This document shows, piece after piece, positions 1-7,834 of a DNA stretch of 41,247 bases. Both the position numbers and the translations under genes were made by a program. This DNA is from Erysipelothrix aquatica (GTDB lineage: Bacteria; Bacillota_I; Bacilli_A; Erysipelotrichales; Erysipelotrichaceae): the NCBI RefSeq assembly GCF_009828775.2, contig NZ_WTSY02000019.1, positions 1-41,247 on the forward strand. The letters run 5' to 3'. Numbering within the stretch: the stretch's first letter is position 1; each line of letters starts with the position of its first letter. The notes under the pieces are model-generated. The model was given only the letters and a program-made list of their open reading frames with translations, had not been told where the DNA came from and did not search any database.

Positions 1-86
1 TAGCACCTTTCTTGGAGTGTAGTAACCTAAGTATATCGTGTTTGTCATCTATGTCTTTTATTATGTTCGAAATTAAGCATTAAAAA

Positions 87-110
87 GTGTTGATGATTTC
101 TCACCAACAC
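87..110. terminator. Hairpin at left edge, possible minus-strand terminator
   Basis: AGTGTTG (86-92) pairs with CAACACT (105-111). Read on the minus strand the stem is followed by a short T run (TTTTTA). No minus-strand gene lies to its right, so it may only be a stable hairpin or part of a bidirectional terminator belonging to a gene left of the window. Confidence 0.3.
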
Positions 111-135
111 TAGAATATGTAGAACCTGAAAATTT

Positions 136-161
136 GAAACGACTTTAGCCGTTTCTTTTTT
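136..161 (+). terminator. Intrinsic terminator upstream of the multicopper oxidase
   Basis: GAAACG (136-141) and CGTTTC (150-155) form a 6-bp stem followed by six Ts. It probably ends transcription of a plus-strand gene lying outside the window to the left, so the oxidase at 212 would have its own promoter. No coding region is supported in bases 1-211. Confidence 0.5.
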
Positions 162-211
162 ATGTCATACTTTTGCCCTATTTGATGTGTATGCTATTGG
201 CGAGGTGAACT

Positions 212-1582
212 ATGAAAAAAATAACGACAATATTATTACTAATGGTTTTGCTAGTGGGGTGCACCCAAAGCCAAGAAACGGAGCCTATAGAAGCACCAAA
301 GCAAGCGGTTCAAACAAAGGAACATGATCCATATCGAATTGATTATGATACAGTCTCTGAAACAGATACAACGCATGACATCAAAGTGATTGAAACAACG
401 CAAACATTCAATTCGCAAACTTTGAATCGTTATATGTATACCGATAAGGACAATAATGACTATCCTGCTGGTTATCCGATAGTTGTAAAGAAAGATACTG
501 CACTAACATTGAATGTGGAGAATCAAACGCAAACAGATACGAATATTCACTGGCACGGTTTATCCTTGCCCAATGATCAAGACGGTCCTGCTTTACTGAT
601 AAACCGTCAACAGACTTTTCAATATCAGTTCACGCCTGACTATCAAGGGACCTACTGGTACCATTCGCATAATCGTCCAGTTCGAGACCAAGTTGATTTT
701 GGGATGTATGGACCGTTGGTTATTTTGGAACCAGAAGATGCAAAGTATACGATAGATCAAATCCTAGTGATAGATGACTGGGCTGTAAATCAAGTCAGTG
801 GACATATGCAAATCGAAGGTGATACAGATACAGTTAATGGCAAAACAGGATCTGAAATTGAGCCGATTTCTTTTAATAATACGGATTTAGTAAAGTTACG
901 ATTTATTCAGGCAGCAACTGCGAAGAGTACAGTCATCAACTTTCCATTTGAGGTTAATGTAACGCATACAGATGGGATGCCTCTTGAAACGCCTTTTAAA
1001 ACAACCGTATTGGAAATTGCACCAGGAGAGCGCTATGATGTTGAATTAACCCATAAAGGAAATACAGATGAGACATTTGCAATCACCAATGATCGTAATC
1101 AAGGCTTTAAGATTCCTTTGATTTATGCGGCAAATGAGGATGGTAATCCTCATACAATCACAAATCAACAACCATCGCTTTATCAAATCGATGAAACTGC
1201 AATTCCACAACAACCCAATGTATCAATACGAATGGGTTCAACCATGAGTCGTGGCATGGGTCATGAGTGGACATTAAATGATGAGGTTTTCCCCAATACG
1301 GAATCGTTCAATCTGCAAAAAGATACTGTTTACCGTATACGTTTTACCAATGAAAATCGTATGAACAACCATCCGATGCATATCCATGGTGCTCATTTTA
1401 AAATCTTAAGTGTGAATGGTGAAGCTGTTGAAAAAACAGTGTGGAAAGATACCGTTGATGTGCCAGCGGGGAGCTATATAGATGTTGCCATCCAATTTAA
1501 AAACCCTGGTGAGTGGATGCTCCATTGTCATATTTTGGATCACGAAGACGGTGGTATGATGACAAGTATTATTGTGGAATAA
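212..1582 (+). CDS. Multicopper oxidase lipoprotein
   Basis: This encodes a secreted, lipid-anchored multicopper oxidase (laccase/CueO/SufI-like cupredoxin family). Such enzymes oxidise phenols or metal ions such as Cu(I), Fe(II) or Mn(II) and reduce oxygen to water. The 456-residue protein starts with a lipoprotein signal whose lipobox LVGC puts the lipidated cysteine at residue 17. All four copper-ligand motifs are present: HWHG (113-116), YWYHSH (148-153), HPMHIHG, and the C-terminal HCHxxxHxxxxM (His438, Cys439, His440, His444, Met449). The trinuclear centre and type 1 copper site should therefore be intact. GAGGTG at 202-207 supports the ATG at 212. It appears monocistronic. The physiological substrate cannot be read from sequence; copper tolerance or metal oxidation is an inference from the family. 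Confidence 0.93.
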   Translation: MKKITTILLLMVLLVGCTQSQETEPIEAPKQAVQTKEHDPYRIDYDTVSETDTTHDIKVIETTQTFNSQTLNRYMYTDKDNNDYPAGYPIVVKKDTALTLNVENQTQTDTNIHWHGLSLPNDQDGPALLINRQQTFQYQFTPDYQGTYWYHSHNRPVRDQVDFGMYGPLVILEPEDAKYTIDQILVIDDWAVNQVSGHMQIEGDTDTVNGKTGSEIEPISFNNTDLVKLRFIQAATAKSTVINFPFEVNVTHTDGMPLETPFKTTVLEIAPGERYDVELTHKGNTDETFAITNDRNQGFKIPLIYAANEDGNPHTITNQQPSLYQIDETAIPQQPNVSIRMGSTMSRGMGHEWTLNDEVFPNTESFNLQKDTVYRIRFTNENRMNNHPMHIHGAHFKILSVNGEAVEKTVWKDTVDVPAGSYIDVAIQFKNPGEWMLHCHILDHEDGGMMTSIIVE

Positions 1583-1597
1583 AAAGATCTTGAGTGG

Positions 1598-1617
1598 GTT
1601 ACTAAAAATATAGTAAC
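1598..1617. promoter_or_regulatory. Palindromic operator candidate before ABC operon
   Basis: GTTACTA (1598-1604), six bases, then TAGTAAC (1611-1617) is a perfect 7-bp inverted repeat. Its right arm covers the -35 position of the promoter at 1634-1639, where a repressor or MerR-type activator would act. No regulator gene is adjacent, so the cognate protein is unknown. It lacks a T run, so it is unlikely to be a terminator for the oxidase. Confidence 0.45.
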
Positions 1618-1630
1618 AAGCTTAAATTTA

Positions 1631-1639
1631 TGATATGAT
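1631..1639 (+). promoter_or_regulatory. Extended -10 promoter of the ABC-2 exporter operon
   Basis: TGA followed by TATGAT (1634-1639) is an extended -10 element, with no good -35 hexamer 17 bp upstream. The start of transcription would fall near 1646, just before the leader hairpin at 1651. Confidence 0.5.
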
Positions 1640-1650
1640 ACTTCCACTAT

Positions 1651-1705
1651 GGGTCCGCTTCTCGGTGTGTAATGACCCTTAATTTTGATTTAGAAATTAA
1701 GGAGG
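1651..1705 (+). promoter_or_regulatory. Structured 5' leader of ABC operon
   Basis: The predicted short leader can form two abutting hairpins. GGGTC (1651-1655) pairs with GACCC (1674-1678), with an 18-nt loop. TTAATTT (1679-1685) pairs with AAATTAA (1694-1700) and directly abuts the GGAGG ribosome site (1701-1705). It does not match any riboswitch consensus I know. The second helix could modulate access to the ribosome site, but this is inference. Confidence 0.4.
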
Positions 1706-1709
1706 CATT

Positions 1710-2672
1710 ATGATACAAATAGAGCATATTTCTAAAACTTATAAAGTACCTATCCGCGAGGGTGGCATCAAAGAAGCAATCCGTGCCCTTTACAATCGTC
1801 AGTACCAAATCATTCAGGCTTTAGACGATATTAGCTATACCATTCCCAAGGGTCAAATTGTTGGTTACATCGGTCCAAATGGAGCGGGGAAAAGTACGAC
1901 GATTAAAATAATGACAGGTATTCTACAACCAGATACTGGATCATGCACCATCAACGGTCGTGATCCTTTTCGTTCGCGAAAAGAGCATGCCCAACAAATT
2001 GGGGTTGTATTTGGCCAACGGACACAGTTATGGTGGGATATTCCTGTTATTGATTCGTTTGAACTACTCAAAGATATCTATGCGATTTCGGATGAAGATT
2101 ATCGGCAGCGATTGGCGGAGTTGTCAGCCCTTTTAGAGCTTGAACCCCTGTTAAAAATACCTACTCGACAATTAAGCCTTGGGCAACGTATGCGATGTGA
2201 TATCGCAGCCGCACTTATTCATAATCCAAAGGTGCTATTCTTAGATGAGCCAACAATCGGGTTGGATGCACCTTCAAAAATAGCAGTTCGCCAATTTATT
2301 AAATCAATCAATAAACGCTTTGAAACGACAATCGTTTTAACAACTCACGATATGCAAGATATCGAATCGTTAGTCGACCGAATTATATTAATAGGTAAAG
2401 GGCGTATTTTATTTGATGGTACGATGCGCATGCTTAAAAATCAGTATGAACTTGAAAAGCAAATCAAGATTCGTTTCAATGGCATGCTCATGGAGCATTC
2501 GAGCTATGTTATCGAGTCGCAAGACGACCAAGCAGCAACGCTTCGTGTTATCGGTGCCGTCAGTGATGCGGTCCGCGTTCTAAGTGATACAGTTGATATC
2601 GTGGATATGGAAATTGTAAGCACATCTTTAGATGATATTATCGTCAAGGCGTACGAGGCATATCAAATATGA
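1710..2672 (+). CDS. ABC-2 type exporter ATPase (COG4586-like)
   Basis: This is the ATP-hydrolysing subunit of a putative exporter whose two permeases follow directly. The 320-residue protein has Walker A GPNGAGKST near residue 57, signature LSLGQRM, Walker B VLFLDEPT and the H-loop TTHDMQD. The roughly 50-residue leader with an insert (IREGGIKEAIRALYNRQ) before the first beta strand is typical of the COG4586 branch, which is paired with COG4587 and COG3694 permeases of the ABC2_membrane_6 (DUF990) family. GGAGG at 1701-1705 supports the ATG at 1710. Its stop overlaps the next start (ATGA, 2669-2672), so translation is probably coupled. The substrate is unknown; drugs, lipids or peptides are all possible for this group. 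Confidence 0.9.
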   Translation: MIQIEHISKTYKVPIREGGIKEAIRALYNRQYQIIQALDDISYTIPKGQIVGYIGPNGAGKSTTIKIMTGILQPDTGSCTINGRDPFRSRKEHAQQIGVVFGQRTQLWWDIPVIDSFELLKDIYAISDEDYRQRLAELSALLELEPLLKIPTRQLSLGQRMRCDIAAALIHNPKVLFLDEPTIGLDAPSKIAVRQFIKSINKRFETTIVLTTHDMQDIESLVDRIILIGKGRILFDGTMRMLKNQYELEKQIKIRFNGMLMEHSSYVIESQDDQAATLRVIGAVSDAVRVLSDTVDIVDMEIVSTSLDDIIVKAYEAYQI

Positions 2673-3448
2673 AACTGTATCTATCGTTTTTTAAAATACG
2701 TTTTAAAGCGGGTCTTCAATACCGTGCTGCAGCCCTATCGGGAATGATAACCCAATTTGCATGGGGCTTTATGCTTATTGTGATGTTAGGGGTCTTTAAC
2801 GGTAGTACGATGACACCCACTGATTTATCAACGTATGTGTGGCTTAATCAAGCGTTACTTGCCTTAACTGCGATTTGGGCACTGGATAGTAGTGTATTCG
2901 AAACGATTGAAAATGGTGATGTCGCTTATGAAGCAGTCAAACCGGTGAATCTCTACACACTGTGGTTTGTTCGCAATGTGGCCCATCGGCTGTCTCGTTG
3001 TGCATTACGATTTGCGCCAATTCTTCTGATTGCAGTGTGGTTACCAGAACCCTTTACATTACGGTTACCATCAACACCTACCCACTTCTTAGGGTTTCTT
3101 CTCTCACTAGCACTTACAGTCACAATTGAAGTCGCGATAACAATGTGGATGTATGTCTTTGTTATGCATACGAAGTCATCACTGGGCATCCGAACATTCT
3201 TTGTTGCTTTGTTTGAAATGTTTTCTGGAAGCAGCATTCCCTATGCGTTCTTTCCGATTGCATTCCAAAACATCCTCAAATTAACCTTCTTTTATGGTTT
3301 GCAAACAGCTACATTTAATCTATATCTTGGGCTTGCAGATCCTCTTTCAACACTGAGCATTCAATTCTTTTGGGCCTGTGTCCTGATTGGTACGGGGTAT
3401 GTTGCAATGCAGTACAAACTCAAGTCATTCGAAATTGTGGGAGGATAA
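2669..3448 (+). CDS. ABC-2 type exporter permease 1 (ABC2_membrane_6-like)
   Basis: This 259-residue integral membrane protein has about six hydrophobic segments and is the first membrane subunit of the exporter. It starts inside the stop codon of the ATPase gene. The amphipathic N-terminus followed by long hydrophobic segments and the motif ENGDVAYEAVKPVN in the first cytoplasmic loop resemble the DUF990/ABC2_membrane_6 family. That loop is where the ATPase coupling helix usually lies in ABC-2 permeases. The downstream permease starts one base after its stop. Assignment rests on the gene order ATPase, permease, permease and on hydropathy rather than on catalytic residues. Confidence 0.85.
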   Translation: MKLYLSFFKIRFKAGLQYRAAALSGMITQFAWGFMLIVMLGVFNGSTMTPTDLSTYVWLNQALLALTAIWALDSSVFETIENGDVAYEAVKPVNLYTLWFVRNVAHRLSRCALRFAPILLIAVWLPEPFTLRLPSTPTHFLGFLLSLALTVTIEVAITMWMYVFVMHTKSSLGIRTFFVALFEMFSGSSIPYAFFPIAFQNILKLTFFYGLQTATFNLYLGLADPLSTLSIQFFWACVLIGTGYVAMQYKLKSFEIVGG

Positions 3449-3449
3449 T

Positions 3450-4214
3450 ATGAAACTGTATTTTAAAATTGTTGCAATGCATATTAAGTCACAATTACAA
3501 CATCGAACTGCATTTCTTGCGTTATCTTTAGGGCAGGCTTTGTTAACATTCAGTGGCATTTTTGCAGTTATTATTTTAGCGACCAATGTTACGACCGTTG
3601 CGGGGTTCAGTACACCAGAAATTTTGCTTGCGGGTGCAGTTGTAACTTTATCATTTGCAATTGCAGAATGTGTCTTTCGAGGGTTTGATACATTTCCGCG
3701 GTTGTTGGGGAACGGTCAATTTGATCGTATCCTCGTCCGACCTCAAAATGTGTTGCTTCAGGTCATAGGGAGCACAATGGAATTAAGTCGGTTGGGAAGA
3801 ATTGTGGTTGCGAGTATTATTCTTGTGGTGGTCTCTCAGACTGTAGTGCTGTACCATATCTGGTTACTGGCAATCATGGTTGTGTCTGGGGTCGTTCTTT
3901 TTGGTTCTTTATTTATAATTTATGGATCCTGTAGTTTCTTTACGACTGATTCTTTGGAAGTGTTTAATATATTAACGGATGGTGGTCGTGAGTTTGGACA
4001 AGTGCCATATGGTTTGTATGGAAAAAATATTCTGAAAGTACTGACGTTCATCCTACCTTTGGCATGTTTTCAGTATTATCCATTATTGGTTGTGCTTGGA
4101 CGCGATGTTCCGACATACTTTCAATGGACACCGCTTGCGTGCTTTCTTTTCGTAATTCCTGCATTGTTAATGTGGCGCTGGGGTCGCCATCACTACCGAT
4201 CAACGGGCTCATAA
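3450..4214 (+). CDS. ABC-2 type exporter permease 2 (COG3694-like)
   Basis: This is the second membrane subunit of the exporter, 254 residues with about six hydrophobic segments. A longer in-frame start at 3387 exists, but it would overlap the first permease by 62 bases. The ATG at 3450 has GTGGGAGG immediately upstream (3437-3444) and gives the family-typical MKLYFKIVAMHIKSQLQHR start, parallel to MKLYLSFFKIRFKAGLQYR in the first permease. The loop motif ERxFDTFPRLLGNGQFDRILVRP-like segment (residues about 72-95) parallels the ENGDVAYEAVKP loop of its partner. This indicates the two permeases are diverged paralogs. The operon ends at the hairpin at 4217-4254. Confidence 0.85.
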   Translation: MKLYFKIVAMHIKSQLQHRTAFLALSLGQALLTFSGIFAVIILATNVTTVAGFSTPEILLAGAVVTLSFAIAECVFRGFDTFPRLLGNGQFDRILVRPQNVLLQVIGSTMELSRLGRIVVASIILVVVSQTVVLYHIWLLAIMVVSGVVLFGSLFIIYGSCSFFTTDSLEVFNILTDGGREFGQVPYGLYGKNILKVLTFILPLACFQYYPLLVVLGRDVPTYFQWTPLACFLFVIPALLMWRWGRHHYRSTGS

Positions 4215-4216
4215 AA

Positions 4217-4254
4217 AAAGACTGGTATCACATTATTGTGATTGCCAGTCTTTT
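4217..4254. terminator. Bidirectional terminator between ABC operon and GNAT gene
   Basis: AAAGACTGG and CCAGTCTTT form the lower stem and ATCAC with GTGAT the upper stem, with a small bulge. There is an A run on the left and TTTT on the right. It serves the plus-strand exporter operon and the convergent minus-strand acetyltransferase, whose stop codon (4233-4235) lies within it. Confidence 0.85.
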
Positions 4255-5156
4255 AATAAATAACCAAAGTAGTGAATATCATACCAAACATCATCATAGC
4301 GGAATGCTTCCCGTTTAGTTCCTTCATGCGTGAAGCCTAGTTTCTCATAAACATGACGGGCTCTCGGGTTGAAGTCAAAGACATCCAACTCAATACGATG
4401 GAGTCCTAAGGTTCCGAATGCATAGTCTAATAGAAGTTGAATTGCTTCGCTTCCATAACCAAAGTTTGCATGTGCTGGGTCCATAAGAATTCGAAGATTG
4501 CAAATATTCAGGATTTCGTCCCATTCGTTCAAAACGATTTCCCCAACAACAATTCCGTTTGCGACAATGGCTAAATCAAGTCTGTCTGTTGCACTAGGTA
4601 GTGATTGATACCATGTTGTATACCGTTGAAGATCTGCTTCGGTTGGTGCTTTTTGAGCATCCTTTGATGTAAAGGCACTTCCGGTTAAAAAGGTCACTTC
4701 GGGAATGTTGATGATTTCAATCATTCGTGGAATATCCTCAGTTTGAAAACGACGAAGTTGAATATTTTTACCGATTAGTGTTGGTTTATTTTCGAAAATA
4801 GTTTCGGTTGTTTCGCCATCAATCCGTTTTGATAACGTTAAGATGTCATCGATGGATTGAGCTCTTATATCCATCGACAGTATTGTTTGAAAGACTGATA
4901 ATTCTTCTGCACTTAAAACATTAAATTCTGTCGGATAAGTGGGTGCAGTGTCCGGTACTTCAAGATACTGTTGTTTGAGGACGAGATAATGATACATCAA
5001 ATTGGGTTCAATATGAGCGCCGTGTTTGATGCGTGTATCCAGTAAATCGCCAATGGTTTTTTGGTGAATTTCTCCGAAAGGGAAAACGTGCTTGAAGTAA
5101 TCTTGAGCATCTTGCTCTTGTTGCTGTTTGGTTCGAAATAGTTTTTGTAAGTCCAT
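4233..5156 (-). CDS. GNAT N-acetyltransferase with unknown N-terminal domain
   Basis: The C-terminal part, residues about 127-305, is a RimJ/RimL-like (Acetyltransf_3) GNAT fold, expected to move an acetyl group from acetyl-CoA to an amine. It carries the IQLRRFQTEDIPRMIEI start, the acetyl-CoA loop region around ANFGYGSEA, and the typical NPRARHVYEKLGF motif. The first 125 residues are not part of the standard domain: they are charged, mostly helical and unrecognised. At 307 residues the protein is well above the usual 170-190. The ribosome site AGAGGTGA precedes the ATG. It lies 28 bases downstream of the decarboxylase gene on the same strand, so the two may be cotranscribed. A role in acetylating an amine made by that decarboxylase is possible but is only inference. 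Confidence 0.85.
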   Translation of the reverse strand: MDLQKLFRTKQQQEQDAQDYFKHVFPFGEIHQKTIGDLLDTRIKHGAHIEPNLMYHYLVLKQQYLEVPDTAPTYPTEFNVLSAEELSVFQTILSMDIRAQSIDDILTLSKRIDGETTETIFENKPTLIGKNIQLRRFQTEDIPRMIEIINIPEVTFLTGSAFTSKDAQKAPTEADLQRYTTWYQSLPSATDRLDLAIVANGIVVGEIVLNEWDEILNICNLRILMDPAHANFGYGSEAIQLLLDYAFGTLGLHRIELDVFDFNPRARHVYEKLGFTHEGTKREAFRYDDVWYDIHYFGYLLKDWQSQ

Positions 5157-5184
5157 AAGGTCACCTCTGCCTTAAGTATACAAA

Positions 5185-6600
5185 TTATGCACTATACGCT
5201 GCAACATATTCTTGTGCATATGTATTTAAGCGATCGAGTGTACTTATAATGTCATGTTCAGATGTTGCAGGGTTGGTGCTGCACATACGAACTACTGTTT
5301 TTGATTCCAACTCAGTTGTGAACACGCCCGCATAACCAGAATCAACGATTGACTTAGCGATGCTTGCATTTAATGCATCGTTTGTTTCTTTTGAAGACTC
5401 TGGATGGTTGTAACGGAAGTTAATGATTGCGAAATGTGGTCCAGAGACAAGTTCCCAGTTTTCCATGGTACTAAGTGTTAAGGCGCCAAGTTCGGCTAAT
5501 GTTTGCCCATAGTCAACACGACGGCTAAACTCATCCGTACCAAGAACTTGCAAGGTAAGCCAAAGTTTTAAGGCACGAGCAGGGCGAGTCAACTCAATTC
5601 CAAGTGATGAAAAGTCAACCGATCCGCCATCAATATCTTGAAGATATTCCGGTGTTGCACTAAAACTGTTGAGAAGGTCTTGTTTATCTTTGACGATAAT
5701 CATGGCACAACTATAAGTTTGGAAAAGCAATTTATGAGCATCCCAACTGACGCTATCCGCACGTTCAATACCTTCTAGATGATGACGTTGTGTCGCGGAT
5801 AACAAGAACGATGCACCGTAGGCACCATCAACGTGGAGCCAAATGCCATATGATGCTGCAATATCAGCGATGGCATGAAGTGGGTCTACAGTACCTGTGT
5901 TGGTTGTTCCTGCGGTTGCAATTATTGTCGTTGGGACAAGGCCGTTCGATAGATCTTGTTCAATCATTGTTTGAAGCTGATGGGCGTCTATTTGGAACGC
6001 ACTATTTGTGGGAACAAAACGTAATTGTTTGCGCGTATACCCGATGATGTACAACGCTTTTTCTACGGAATGGTGAGTTTGGTCGGAAAGGTATACAACA
6101 CCAAGATGACGATTGTCTTCGGATAATACCTTATCACGGCCAACAATAACGCCTGTCAAGTTGGCCATTGAACCGCCTGAGACAAAGACACCACCCGCTT
6201 TTTCAGAAAATCCAATCTGTTGGGCTAACCATTGGATGACGTTTTCTTCGATAGTACTTGCAGATGAACTGTTAATCCAGTTACTTGCATGGACATTAAA
6301 CGCTTGCGTCATGACATCGCCTAACCATGACAATTTTGATGCAGGTCCGGGGATAAACCCAAATGCACGAGTATGGTCTTGCTTTAGAATGTGTGGGTAA
6401 ACGTCTGTGAGTAATTCTTGAACGACTGCATCGACGCTTCGTCCTTCTTTGCTAAAGGTTTGGTTGGCGAAGTATGCAATGATGTCGTCAGGTGCAACAC
6501 TACGCGCCGGCGCATCAGTTGTATCATTAAAATAGGTGTTGATAAACGCAAGCGCTGCCTCATAGACTGCTTGGTCTTCAGTTAGATTTAAATTTTTCAT
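5185..6600 (-). CDS. PLP-dependent group II decarboxylase
   Basis: This encodes a pyridoxal-phosphate decarboxylase of the glutamate/aromatic amino acid/diaminobutyrate family, which releases CO2 from an amino acid to give an amine. The 471 residues have the family length. Visible motifs are SGGSMANL (141-148, phosphate contact), HVDGAYGAS (256-264, with the Asp that holds the pyridine nitrogen) and SWDAHKLLF, whose Lys290 should form the Schiff base. Substrate choice (aromatic amino acid, tyrosine, glutamate or 2,4-diaminobutyrate) cannot be settled by eye. AAAGGAG lies 7 bases before the ATG. It is divergent from a LysR regulator and followed by a GNAT acetyltransferase, so it is likely induced by an amino-acid-related signal. 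Confidence 0.9.
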   Translation of the reverse strand: MKNLNLTEDQAVYEAALAFINTYFNDTTDAPARSVAPDDIIAYFANQTFSKEGRSVDAVVQELLTDVYPHILKQDHTRAFGFIPGPASKLSWLGDVMTQAFNVHASNWINSSSASTIEENVIQWLAQQIGFSEKAGGVFVSGGSMANLTGVIVGRDKVLSEDNRHLGVVYLSDQTHHSVEKALYIIGYTRKQLRFVPTNSAFQIDAHQLQTMIEQDLSNGLVPTTIIATAGTTNTGTVDPLHAIADIAASYGIWLHVDGAYGASFLLSATQRHHLEGIERADSVSWDAHKLLFQTYSCAMIIVKDKQDLLNSFSATPEYLQDIDGGSVDFSSLGIELTRPARALKLWLTLQVLGTDEFSRRVDYGQTLAELGALTLSTMENWELVSGPHFAIINFRYNHPESSKETNDALNASIAKSIVDSGYAGVFTTELESKTVVRMCSTNPATSEHDIISTLDRLNTYAQEYVAAYSA

Positions 6601-6633
6601 GGGGGAACTCCTTTACAATGCTTTCGATTAAAT

Positions 6634-6648
6634 ATACCATGTCCGTAT
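6634..6648. promoter_or_regulatory. LysR-box (ATAC-N7-GTAT) in divergent promoter region
   Basis: ATAC (6634-6637), seven bases, GTAT (6645-6648) is a perfect 15-bp T-N11-A LysR-type box with the ATAC-N7-GTAT form known for BenM/CatM. It lies between the divergent decarboxylase and LysR genes and overlaps a likely minus-strand -10 (TATATT, reverse of 6631-6636). It is the natural site for the adjacent LysR protein. Confidence 0.6.
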
Positions 6649-6707
6649 ACATAAGAAAAATTAAACAAATTAATGTGACATATAAATTGCATTTATAGGA
6701 GGTGCTT

Positions 6708-7580
6708 ATGGATTTACGACACATTCAATCTTTTGTTAAGGTTGTGGAAAAACAAAGTTTTAGTAAGGCAGCTCAAGAACTAGGTTACACACAAGCAGCT
6801 ATTACGATACAAATTAAGCAACTCGAAGAAACACTCGGTACGAAGTTGTTTGACCGTATTCATCGCAAAGTTCGGTTAACAGAAGATGGGGAAGCATTTA
6901 TCTTTTATGCGAATGATATTTTACGTACTTTTAACCGAGCACGATCATTCAAAAATGATGAAGAGTCAGTAAAGACGATCATCCGTGTTGGAACCGTAGG
7001 GTCATTGGGAAGTCATTTTTTCCCGGATTTTATATATACATTCAGTCAACAGTATCCGTTGGTTGAATTAAAAATAATTATAGGCACGACTAAAAGTTTG
7101 ACAGATATGATTCACCGCAACGAGATAGATATCATGTACACGATTGACGAACTCATTTATGAGCCCGAACTTGTAAACATGATGCGAGAACCGGAGCCCA
7201 TTTACTTTGTGACAAAAGATCCAAACATTAAAGCACAAAAATATGCTTTAGATGAAATTAGTGATTATCCGTTTTTACTCACAGAAAAAGGCGAAGCGTA
7301 CCGGTATGAACTCGAACGTCACCTTGCACATGAATCGGTAGATCTCAACGCGATTGTGGAAGTTGGCGAAATTGGCATCATTACAAAGGTTCTCAAAAAA
7401 GGACTTGGAATTGCATACCTTCCATATTTTTCTGTGAAAGATGATGTTGATAGTCATGCGTTAAATATTGTGGATGTAGATATTCCCAATGTCACGATGT
7501 GGCGTCAAGTTATGGTTCATGAAAAGAAATTTTTAAGTAAAGGAATGAAAGACTTTTTAGAAACAATTACAAAAAAATAA
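6708..7580 (+). CDS. LysR-family transcriptional regulator
   Basis: This 290-residue DNA-binding protein has the classic LysR layout. An N-terminal winged helix-turn-helix (residues 1-60, with SFSKAAQELGYTQAAITIQIKQLEETLGTKLFDR) precedes a periplasmic-binding-protein-like effector domain (about 90-285). An upstream GTG at 6702 is in frame, but it sits inside the AGGAGG ribosome site (6697-6702). The ATG at 6708 has correct spacing and gives the family-typical MDLRHIQSF start. It is divergent from the PLP decarboxylase with a LysR box between them, so it probably controls that gene and itself. The inducer is unknown. Confidence 0.93.
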   Translation: MDLRHIQSFVKVVEKQSFSKAAQELGYTQAAITIQIKQLEETLGTKLFDRIHRKVRLTEDGEAFIFYANDILRTFNRARSFKNDEESVKTIIRVGTVGSLGSHFFPDFIYTFSQQYPLVELKIIIGTTKSLTDMIHRNEIDIMYTIDELIYEPELVNMMREPEPIYFVTKDPNIKAQKYALDEISDYPFLLTEKGEAYRYELERHLAHESVDLNAIVEVGEIGIITKVLKKGLGIAYLPYFSVKDDVDSHALNIVDVDIPNVTMWRQVMVHEKKFLSKGMKDFLETITKK

Positions 7581-7603
7581 AACACCACGATAAGTGGTGT
7601 TTA
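7579..7603 (-). terminator. Terminator of TetR operon (minus), shared hairpin
   Basis: AAACACCAC and GTGGTGTTT form a 9-bp stem around GATAA. The minus strand continues with TTTTATTTTTTT, so it works best for the TetR/small membrane protein operon. On the plus strand the T run is short, though it may still serve the LysR gene, which stops at 7580. Confidence 0.75.
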
Positions 7604-7834
7604 GTCATGCTTGCTTTCACGATATGTGAAGTAAGATCCAATTCCGGCTAATGCAGAAAGGACAAGTAAGCCTTTTGAATTAAAGAGGACGCCAGTTCCA
7701 AGTAGAACTGTAGCAACTGTGCCATTGATTTTTGCGTGTTTTCGAAGGCTTTCGCTATCATCTTTAGGAAGCGGCATCGTAATTCCTAATTTCTTGTTAA
7801 TTGCATCTACTTTTTGGTTTATTTCGCGAATCAT
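7601..7834 (-). CDS. Small membrane protein, TetR-operon partner
   Basis: I do not recognise this 77-residue protein. A charged N-terminal 35 residues (MIREINQKVDAINKKLGI) could form a short coiled coil. It is followed by two adjacent hydrophobic segments (TVATVLLGTGVLF and GLLVLSALAGIGSYF) separated by NSKG, a helical-hairpin membrane anchor. Its ATG shares one base with the stop codon of the TetR gene (TAATG), so translation is coupled. The arrangement suggests a membrane protein controlled together with its repressor, but the function is unknown. Confidence 0.7.
   Translation of the reverse strand: MIREINQKVDAINKKLGITMPLPKDDSESLRKHAKINGTVATVLLGTGVLFNSKGLLVLSALAGIGSYFTYRESKHD

Noticed and set aside
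3387-3449. Upstream extension of the second ABC permease
   Set aside because: It would overlap the first permease by 62 bases and lacks a ribosome site, while ATG 3450 has GGGAGG at the right distance.
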